A stretch of 64,000 nucleotides of DNA from Artemisia argyi. Its lineage: Eukaryota; Streptophyta; Magnoliopsida; Asterales; Asteraceae. Positions 55,693 through 64,000 of this stretch are shown in pieces. The notes under the pieces were generated by a model, which worked only from the letters and a program-made list of their open reading frames with translations, was not told the origin of the DNA and ran no database searches. Numbering within the stretch: position 1 is the first letter of the stretch; every line of letters begins with the position of its first letter. Location: NCBI GenBank assembly GCA_030686995.1, contig CM060685.1, positions 124,521,823-124,585,822 on the forward strand. The letters run 5' to 3'. The position numbers and the translations under genes are program-made.

Positions 55693-56688
55693 CGATAAGG
55701 CGAAAAATGTACCACTTTTAGGGGGTCATTTAAGCCTAAATTCGAGATTATTTGATCAATTACTACCCTAAATCATTTCTTTTGTCATTTTAGGTACTTT
55801 TGAGAAGAAATATGGAAAAGGAAGCATTTTGGACGTTTTTGGAGCAAAAAAGTGAAGAAAATGACAAAGTCTCCAAATCATGCTGAAATTAGTACCTAAC
55901 GGCGTCAGGAATTGTATGTGACGCCGTCACTCATGGAAAAAGAGGTGGATAATTAAATACACGAGACGCGCCAGAATGTTTTGGAGATTTAACACATGAC
56001 ATCGTCACCAAGGCCGTCACGTTCAAATTACAAGAGACGGCCAAGAGGTGGATAACAAAGGACGGCGTCAGATCTGGATCTAGGCAATACGAGAGTTTCT
56101 TTGGCGGCGAGTTGAAGGCGTCAGACCTATAACGTAACACCGTTAGACCTAAAAATCTATATATAGTTTTCTATTTGTCATTTGTTAAGGGAGGAGAACT
56201 TTGGATAGTTTTGGAGAAACCGTAGCACGAATTTTACCTTACTTTTAAGGGTTCCAAACCCTTGTTTCATCCATGTTTGATTGAAGATAAGTTTTCCAAT
56301 AATCATTCAATATGCCTATGTGTTGTTTTATTCTATCTTATGCTTGTCTTCTCTTTAACATGCTAGGCTAGGTTTTCTTTGTGTTTGCTTAGATGTAATG
56401 AAACCTAGTTATTGATTATTGGTTGGTTGGTTGTTTATAATTGTTGTGGATGAAAGATATCGATGTTAGGCTTAAGAAAACTGGCAGACTTCCAATTGGT
56501 AACATGCTTGAACGTCTTAAGAAACATTAATCGGATGTGTACTACGATTTTAATGGTTGTATTTAATACATAAGTAACTACTAAGGAGGCCATGTTAGGA
56601 GCTAGTTGTCGGCTTGACATAGGAAGAGGTAGGAGCTTATAGAGTTAGGGAAGATCGTACACGGCCTTACGAATGGTATTAAGGAAAC
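55693..56688 (+). repeat. Family-A LTR A4, truncated at its 3' end
   Basis: Starts CGATAAGGCG (first base changed from T) and follows the A3 LTR through the degenerate TGACGSCGTCA cluster (55896-56150) and the TATA box (CTATATATAG, about 56156) to ATTAAGGA at about 56688. The last ~420 bp are missing. Confidence 0.8.
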
Positions 56689-58013
56689 TTGACTGCATTA
56701 TATTTGAAAAACGTAAAACTTGAATTATCGATAATTTTATTGAGTTTGGAAGTATCGTTGGAAACTGAAGGTTTTTATAAAGTGTTTATCACTTTACGTA
56801 CTAAATAGATTAGCTATGCACTTCAATTTAGGCACTATTCGACTTTGGCACTAGAACTCCTAGACTAACGTGAGAAAAACCATTTGTGGATTTATTTAGG
56901 GAAAACATTACGTTTAATTGAAAAACGTATTTATTATCACCTTTTACGCAAAAAAGTATTTAAACTTAACGGAAACGTTTAAAAACACAAACGGTGATAT
57001 CTAATATTTTCCGGGAATGAAAATAAGTTAAACCGAGTGAGAAAATATAAATTTCATCATTAGTCCCTAACCCGAGCCCTTGTGGCCAAATAACTAAGAG
57101 AAGGGAGGACCAAATTGTAATTTGGGCAAAATACACCCAATATACCCTAACCCTCATCCACCACCTTCCTTTTATCATCTTCATCTCATCTTCTTCCTCT
57201 CCCTCTCTTCACACCGCCGGTCACACACACACACTCATTTTTTTATGATTCAACTTTACCAAATTCATCTCCATCTCATTTCCTTCATATCTATATAACT
57301 TTTATACATTCAAACAACCTATTTCACCACTTACTTGAACAATTCGAGCCATCAAACATCATACCCACCATCCTTGTTTTTTAAATCTTGATAATCTTGT
57401 AAGAAAAGGTGAGCTAGTTGATTCTTTTTGAGGGTTTGACTTTTATCCGAGTCAAACCTACAATAACTTGTAAATTTGTGATTAAACTAAATGGGTTTTC
57501 ATATTTTAAAGGTATTTGGTTAATAAAAACAAGAAATAAACAAGTTTGGTATCATTTGGGAGTGTTTGGATTTCGGATTTTATGTGGGTCGAGGGGTATA
57601 CCCACGACCTCTTGATGTTTTTGTGTTTCTTGACCCATTTTGAGGCTTATGTTTGATTATTGATGCATATTGGATGTTTTGGTATTGATTTTGTTCTGTT
57701 TGGAACTAGTTTGACACCATTTGGTTGTGTTTGGTTGTATGGCCGAAACCCACAAGGTCCCTAGACCTTGGGTGTGGCTCGTTGACATGAACCCAAGACC
57801 TCATGGTCATGGTTTTGGTCCTAGTAGCTAACTTGTGCTAGTTTATTTGTTATGTTAATATTTTGGTTACTTTTGTTGTGATTATTTGAGGTTTTGGCGT
57901 AAATGGTAATATGATAACTTGTGGTATATTGTTTGGTTAATTTTGGATGATTGAAACTTGGGTATAATTGTAACTTGTGGTTGTATTGGATGAAAACTAG
58001 TAAATTTGACGAA

Positions 58014-58015
<2 letters not shown>
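56689..58015. other. Unassigned non-coding DNA
   Basis: No convincing gene. A C/T-rich block (57150-57240) followed by GGTGAGCTAG near 57410 could be a leader or LTR of an unrecognised element. The 65-codon frame at 57418 shows no domain. Confidence 0.4.

Positions 58016-58081
<66 letters not shown>
58016..58081. repeat. (TA)n microsatellite
   Basis: About 32 uninterrupted TA units. Element A5 is inserted about 50 bp to the right. Confidence 0.95.
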
Positions 58082-58084
<3 letters not shown>

Positions 58085-58134
58085 ATTTGTTACTAAACGA
58101 TTGATATGAGTTGGTTAAAGATGGAATATATACA

Positions 58135-59568
58135 TGATACGTGGGAATTGCACCAGGTTTTACCTCTCGAGGGATCTCGAGAAGCTTACAACCCCCACCA
58201 GGCAGTGTACCTAATCATTGTAGTATAGTATAGTGACAAGTATCGGGGGATTGATTGTTCAACTCAGGAATAGTGTCACTAGGATTAGAAAGTCTCCTAA
58301 ACTAAGTCTAGAGGTGAGGGATAATTCTTTTTGTATTTTTATATTTTATAAAAGCAAATAAAATCTCGGGTTTTTAGAAGAGTGGGTGGAATTAGTTGCT
58401 AACCAACTACCCCAATTAACTAAGATGCAATCAAAATAAAATAACAGAAATGAAAATAAATCTAATTATACTATTGTAGTGTAAACAATGATGAGGAAAG
58501 TTGTGTTTACTTAGATTTCATTACTCCCTAGATATCTTTTACAGGTTGATAGCTTGTTACAATTGCATGGATGACGGGTCATATTCCTTAATACTAGTCG
58601 TAGGGCCGTGTACAATATTCCCTAACTCTATAGGATCCTACTTCACTCCTACGTCGAGCCGTTAGAAGCTCCTAAAATGGGATCATTAGAATTCTCCTAC
58701 GCATTAAATACAACCAAAAATCGTAGTACACCTCCGATCATGTTTCTTAGGACGTTCAAGCAAGTTACCAATGGAAGTCTGCCAGTTTTCTTAAGCCTAA
58801 CATCGAATAAAATCATCCGTAACAACTATAAACAACCAATCAACCCATAATTAACATCTAGGTTTCACTACATCTAAGCAAACACAAAAGAAATCTAGCC
58901 TAGCATGTTAAATTGAAGACAAGCGTAAGATATATTCAAACAACACATAGACATATTGAATGAATTGAAAGAGTGCTTATCTTTAATAGAACACGAAAGA
59001 TTCAAAGGGTTGAAACCCTTGAAAAAGCTGGAAAATTCGACCTAGGGTTTTTCCCTCAAAGTTGCACACTAATGAATGAAATTTGGAAACCTATATATAG
59101 ATTACAATGGGTGACGGCGTCATGTATTGGGTTGTCACGCCGTCAACTCGCCGCCTATAATGAAATCGTATTGCCTAGATCCAATTGTGACGCCGTCATG
59201 TGTAAATTTCTTCTAGGTCGTCACTAATACTTGGACCATGACGGCCTTGGGTGACGCCGTCATCTCCAATGCACAAAAATCTTTGGATCGTCACGTGTAT
59301 AGTCCACATCCACCTCTTTTGTTACTCTTGACGCCGTCATGTAGAAGCTCTTGACGCCGTCAGGTACTGTTCCCAGCAAGGAAAATTGAGACTTTGCCGT
59401 TTTCTTCACTTTTATGCTCCAAAAACGTCCAAAATGCTTCCTTTTCCAGATTTCTCTCCAAAAGTACCTAAAATGACAAAAGGAACGATTTAGGGCAATA
59501 TTTGATCACATAATCACGAATCCGGGCTTAAATGACCCCTTAAAAGTGGTTCACTTTTCGCCTCATCA
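58135..59568 (-). repeat. A5 3' LTR (1434 bp)
   Basis: Ends TGATACGTGG (58135) and CGCCTCATCA (59568). Carries the TATA box near 59090, the TGACGSCGTCA cluster (59111-59361) and the tRNA-Asp-like box near 58213-58230. Confidence 0.88.
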
Positions 59569-60164
59569 AATACCCTTACACTTGAGATTTGCTTGTCCTC
59601 AAGCAAATGCGCTTTTATTCTAATAAAAATACAAGTTAGGGGTCATTTAACACTAATATAAAAGTAATTACAACAAATAATCGTTCCACTAAAGACCAAA
59701 GACAAGCACGGAGGTCATACACTAGCACCTCACAAATAGTGTTTAGATACTCACATCTCTCGGGTGTAATAAAGTATATATCACAATATGGAAATGGAAA
59801 ACATCTCTCACTACCTGTTATAGCAAAATAGATTACCATAGGCTTTGGAAAGGATCAAACCTCCACCACTTGGCATAAGCACCTAGGATAAACTATCAAA
59901 GAGGTCTTTTAAAAGGTTATAACGTTAGGTGTAGGGATATGGAAAACACGGTTTTGTTGGATAAAGACAATATTTACTGGTGGCGAGTTAATCATCTTGG
60001 TTAATTACATGTACAATATGGCGTTGCTAAGCCAAGACTCGACTTGACTTAAGCTAATGAATCAAAAATAACAAAAACATAAAACAAACATAGAATGAAA
60101 CGGGATGGTAGTCCATATGTTTCTTTTCTTTTCTTTTCTTTTTCTATATATTTTTTAATTTTTT

Positions 60165-60205
<41 letters not shown>

Positions 60206-61620
60206 ATACACTCTTACCCTACCATCCAAAATAATACATCATAGGGAATGTACATTCCCCTTACACTTGAATTTTTACATACTTTACAATAAACTACTCT
60301 AATAACTCGAATCAAGATAATCAAAACACTTGAAGTACTTTTAAGATTAACGCACATATGGGGGTAATATATGATGTTCTTCCCCATTACTCCAAAACAT
60401 AAGTTCATTACCCATGAGTCCCAATCGTCCCAAAACAATATGTACAAGATATGACTCGACTTAGCAACCATGTAATCAATTAGATAACTAACTAAGGGTT
60501 TAAACATATAACAATAATGCACTAAAGATGAGTGCATACAAGGAAGGCTAAGGCGATTTGGTTGCACATTTGGGTGGGTTGTAACAAATTCTTCCTTTAA
60601 GTAAGATGCTTAAAGTTAGAAATGAAAAGATAGGCTCGGAGGGGTGTACTAGGGGTATCGTGTACTGAAAATGAGTACAACGCTAAGGTGTGGGAAAAAT
60701 TAATTGACTTTACTAGCAAAGTAATATGACTTAAATGGTCAATTAATTATGATACGGGTTTAACACAAGGGTGATCCTAATGCCTCTTATCATGTAGTAA
60801 ATCCTACTACACGAATGTAGTCTCACTAGCGGTCTCGGGATGCATCACTAACGCAAGTTCTAGAATCTAAATGCTACCGGTACACTCATAAGCACTAATA
60901 ATGAATGCTTTTCCTATCAAATCTAAAAGCCGAACCTCACATATTTGGGTGGAAAATTTTTCTAAATGGTACGGTTTTGTGCTAGTCATACAACTCCTAT
61001 CCATGAGATGCTTGTTAAGGCTAAAGTTTCACTCCTAAATGTTGTAAAAAAATTTAAATTTGGCGCTAAAATTGCACTAACAAGTATTTCTCTTAGTTTT
61101 ATTACACACCTACCATCAAACAAACAAACTCAAGTACAATTGTATCCTATAAGGTATCATTATTTACCCTCCCCTTACACTTAGGATGAACATTGTCCCT
61201 AATGTTCAATTAAAGAATGTAAAAGTGAAATAGGTAAAAAAAAAAAAAAAAAAAAAGTGATAGCAAATACTCCCCTGATTCGTTTGGTGTGGATAGTGTG
61301 TTAACAATGTTAGATCTTTCTCCAAGGAAATGAACATTCAAAGCTTCCCTTCCAGAAAAATAAATCATCTTCTTGTCATATATAACCTGTTAGACCTGAG
61401 AAAACAAACAAGACAACCTCGCGTAAAATCGGCGGCAATCTATATATACTAACAAGTCTTAGAAAATAAATTAAGATATAATGCTTGTGGAATGAATGTT
61501 TGTAGATTTCCTGGAGTTTATAAAACTTAAGGATTAAAAAAAACTTTATGACTCCGTTAGAAAAACAAAACTCGCAAAATTTCCATAATTTTACACATGA
61601 CGCCGTCAGATATTAATTCC
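59569..61620 (-). other. A5 3' internal non-coding region
   Basis: Collinear with A1 1-1410. A 67-codon frame (59839 to 59636) shares ITGSERCFPFPYCDIYF with A3. It contains the conserved near-3'-end box (61178-61210) and a 21-base A run (61236-61256). No gag or pol. Confidence 0.6.
60118..60203. repeat. T-rich low-complexity tract
   Basis: TTTTC repeats followed by about 33 T in a row (60171-60203). Confidence 0.9.
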
Positions 61621-63032
61621 TGATGAGGCGAAAAATGATCCGTTTTTAGGGGGTCATTTAAGCTGGAATTTGAATTTATTTGATCAAATATTGCCCTAAA
61701 TCGTTCCTTTTGTGATTTTAGGTACTTTGGGAGTGAATTCTGGAAAAGGAAGCGTTTTGGACATTTTTGGAGCATAAAAGTGAAGAAAACGGCAAAGTCT
61801 TAATTTTCTTTGCTGGGAACAGTACCTGACGGCGTCAAGAACATTTTGATGACGGCGTCAAGAGCAAAAATGGTGATGGCCCAGTGAAAACGTGACGGCG
61901 TCAAATCAAGGCCGTCAAGAGTAAAAATGGTGACGGCCCAGAGCAACAATACACATGACGGCGTCAGATCTAGATCTAGGCAATCCAATTATATTTTTGG
62001 CAGCGGGTTGACGGCGTCAGAACTTTCTTCTTGACGCCGTCACCTTAGTAAATCTATATATAGTCTTTGTAATTTTCATTCTAAAATAGAGGAGAATTTT
62101 AGGGTCGACTTGAATAAACCCTAGCTCATTTTTAACAGTATTTTCAAGGGTTTTCACCCCTTGAAACCCTTCATGTTCAATTGAGATAAGTATCCTTTCA
62201 ATTCATTCAATATGTCTATGTGTTTTTTGAATATATCTTATGCTTGTCTTGATTTTAACATGCTAGGCTAGATCTCTTGTGTGTTTGCTTAGATGTAATG
62301 AAACCTAGATATTGATTATAGGTTAATTGCTTGTTTATAGTTGTAATGGATGAATGATTTCGATGTTAGGCTTAAGAAAACTGGCAGACTTCCATTGTGT
62401 GACATGCTTGAACGTCTTAAGAAACATGAACCAATGCGTACTAGGTTTTTATGGTTGTATTTAATGCATGAGCGAATTCTAGTGATCCCATGTTAGGAGC
62501 TTCTTGCAGGCTCGACATAGGAGTGAAGTAGGAGCTTATAGAGTTGGGGAAGTACGTACGCCACCCCACGATCGGTATTAAGGAATATAACCAATCATCC
62601 ACGCAACTGTAACAAACAATTAACCTGTAAAAGATATCTAGGGAGTAGTGAAATCTAAGTAAACATAATTCTCCCATCTATTGTTCACACCATATTAATA
62701 ATTAGTTTAATTTACATTTCTGTCATTTTATTTTGATTGCATCTTTAGTTATTTGGTTAGTTGACTAGCAACTAATTCCGCTCACTCCTCTAAAAACCGA
62801 GATTTTTAATTGCTTTTTAAAAAATATAAAAATACAAAAAGAATCATCCCTCACCTCTAGACCTAGTTCTTAGGCTTTATAATCCTAGCGACACTATTCC
62901 TGAGTTGAACGATCAATCCCCCGGTACTTGTCCCTATACTATACTACAACGATCAGGTACACTGCCTGGTGGGGGTTGTAAGCTTCTCGAGATCCCTCGA
63001 GAGGTAAAGCCTGGTGCAATTCCCACGCATCA
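61621..63032 (+). repeat. A6 5' LTR
   Basis: TGATGAGGCG to CACGCATCA. TGACGSCGTCA cluster 61826-62042; TATA box CTATATATAG (62053-62062). Confidence 0.9.
62938..62952 (+). promoter_or_regulatory. Antisense copy of tRNA-Asp 5' segment in A6 LTR
   Basis: ACTATACTACAACGA is the exact complement of bases 2-16 of plant tRNA-Asp(GUC), as I know that sequence. It lies about 87 nt upstream of the tRNA-Asp primer site. Equivalent boxes in A1 (4321-4335), A3 (near 30865) and A5 (near 58214) have one or two changes. Confidence 0.55.
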
Positions 63033-63038
63033 AGTTTT

Positions 63039-63056
63039 TGGCGCCGTTGCCGGGGA
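63039..63056 (+). promoter_or_regulatory. Primer binding site, tRNA-Asp (A6)
   Basis: TGGCGCCGTTGCCGGGGA, a perfect 18-base complement of the plant tRNA-Asp 3' end. Confidence 0.92.
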
Positions 63057-63215
63057 ATAGTTATTGCTTAGGTTGGAATTTATTTTATTGGGTCTACTCA
63101 TTAGATTCCTATCGAGTGAGATTTTATTTTTCTTTTTATTAGCTTTCTCGTAGTCTATCTTTTCTTTGTGTCTTTTTTCGTAAAAACCTTTCCATTGACT
63201 CTTCCGTTCACCATT

Positions 63216-64000
63216 ATGGAGAACGTGAATCCACCAAGTCCGACACTAGAGTTTTACCAGAAAAAATATAATTACACCAGTTTAGATATACCAAGATGGA
63301 GTAATGAAATGAGGAGGACAGGATCTTATATTGATTTTATTGAGTACCTTAAGAAAAGAGGCCAAGTGCATAAGACTTTTAAAGAATTCACCTTAGGAGC
63401 TCCATCAACCCCTCAAAATGCCTCACTTAGTGAAACCTATGCACCATATGAGCCTTCACCTAGGATAGTTTCGTATGAGCCACCTAGCTGCATGTCATGG
63501 TTAGGCACTACCATAATACAGGATGAACACATAGGTGACATTGATGTGATGGAGGATTTAGCCGAACATGATTACATTGATCAAAAAGACCTAGGTTTTA
63601 TGATCGATGAGGATGAATCTCAAGAAATACATGATGAATCTTTTGGGCTATTTGAATATAGCAGTCAGAATATTGAGGATGATCCTTATGATTCAGATAT
63701 AGAAGTTGAGATGCCTAGAGAAGCACTTGAGATACTTGGGAAAATGTTAGGGTTAGATTATAATAAAACACATGTTGAGGATATAGGTGATCTTGACACA
63801 AGGAATGATGAAGTAGAAAATCTAAGCCCACCAAGTACCCCACAAGTCCTACCATCATTTGAGGCATACACACCGCCCGTGACTTACCCGAAAGAAGTAG
63901 AAGAGACTATAGGAGCCTCGATAGAGGTAGAGCCCTTGGACCAAACACAACTAGAGGATATAGGTTTGAATACTTATAATGATAACCTTACTCTTAGTTC
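63216..64000 (+). CDS. A6 5' polyprotein frame, open at window edge
   Basis: Open from ATG 63216 (MENVNPPSPTLEFYQKKYN) through at least 261 codons to the window end without a stop. It starts with a short basic region (DIPRWSNEMRRTG; FIEYLKKRGQVHKTFKEF), followed by a long acidic, Pro/Ser-containing region (for example EDLAEHDYIDQKDLGF and TYPKEVEET). No capsid or knuckle is reached. Similar leaders occur at the start of Asteraceae gypsy polyproteins. The unbroken frame over 785 bp suggests a recent or functional copy. Confidence 0.7.
   Translation, partial: MENVNPPSPTLEFYQKKYNYTSLDIPRWSNEMRRTGSYIDFIEYLKKRGQVHKTFKEFTLGAPSTPQNASLSETYAPYEPSPRIVSYEPPSCMSWLGTTIIQDEHIGDIDVMEDLAEHDYIDQKDLGFMIDEDESQEIHDESFGLFEYSSQNIEDDPYDSDIEVEMPREALEILGKMLGLDYNKTHVEDIGDLDTRNDEVENLSPPSTPQVLPSFEAYTPPVTYPKEVEETIGASIEVEPLDQTQLEDIGLNTYNDNLTLS

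Larger units (their letters stand above)
58135..61620 (-). mobile_element. Family-A element A5, 3' end, interrupted by A6
   Basis: Minus-strand 3' LTR (58135-59568), polypurine tract (minus strand of 59569-59583, AAGTGTAAGGGTATT) and 3' internal region similar to 1-1410 and, reversed, to 17212-17701. At 61620 it is cut by A6, leaving its gag region outside the window. Confidence 0.85.
61621..64000 (+). mobile_element. Family-A element A6, 5' end (continues past window)
   Basis: A 1412-bp LTR, perfect tRNA-Asp primer site and a long open frame running off the right edge. It is inserted in A5. The open frame differs from the A1 gag, so A6 may represent a different, perhaps longer, member of the family sharing LTR sequence. 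Confidence 0.85.

Overview
This is a stretch of a large, repeat-rich plant nuclear genome, most likely from the daisy family (Asteraceae). The reasons are the AT-rich intergenic DNA, plant LTR-retrotransposons nested inside each other, a plant-specific Dof transcription factor gene, and retroelement proteins of a type common in Asteraceae assemblies (UBN2-type copia gag, a long ORF3 after pol, gypsy gag with short CCHC knuckles). The species cannot be named. Roughly 85% of the window is LTR-retrotransposon. Only one ordinary host gene is clear, a Dof gene at 37393-38355 (+). No rRNA, tRNA gene or CRISPR array was seen.

Layout. 1-30967 is one nest at least four levels deep. A family-A element on + (A3: 17212-18527 resuming at 30340-30967) contains a family-A LTR on - (A2: 16033-17211). 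That LTR was split by family B (5648-16032, -), a gag-only element with a 3.7 kb LTR. B was hit by A1 (1-5647, -) in its 3' LTR and by the small element C (8180-11066, -) inside its gag. A3's 3' LTR was split by a complete SIRE-like copia element D (18528-30334, +) with 477-bp LTRs and target duplication GTAAC. 30968-34800 holds decayed retroelement pieces. 34801-39635 is the genic island: a 435-bp tandem duplication, a 0.7-kb MITE-like hairpin, then the Dof gene with a TATA box, three upstream ORFs and a poly(A) signal. 39636-41338 holds a chromovirus-type LTR fragment and a GGTTC-rich element. 41681-49624 is a complete but polymerase-less gypsy element E (duplication TTGAG). 50566-52610 is F, a deleted SIRE-like element keeping ORF3. 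52611-55692 is a broken chromovirus (G). 55693-56688 is a truncated family-A LTR (A4). 58135-61620 is the 3' end of A5 (-), into which A6 (61621 to the window end, +) inserted.

How the parts work. Families A, B and E have primer sites for tRNA-Asp; C, D and G have primer sites of the tRNA-Met type. A1, B and E show gag or gag-protease but no reverse transcriptase, so they probably depend on other elements. D has gag, protease, integrase, RT and RNase H plus ORF3, but several frameshifts and stops have inactivated it.

Most noteworthy: (i) an antisense 152-codon gene with its own TATA box and AATAAA inside D, divergent from ORF3; (ii) short family-specific words present both in the LTRs and, in a fixed codon phase, in the proteins of D and F; (iii) a collinear repeat block shared by gypsy element B and copia element D; (iv) a 15-nt sequence antisense to the 5' part of tRNA-Asp about 90 nt upstream of the tRNA-Asp primer site in family A; (v) arrays of 11-bp odd palindromes upstream of the TATA box in LTRs of unrelated families.
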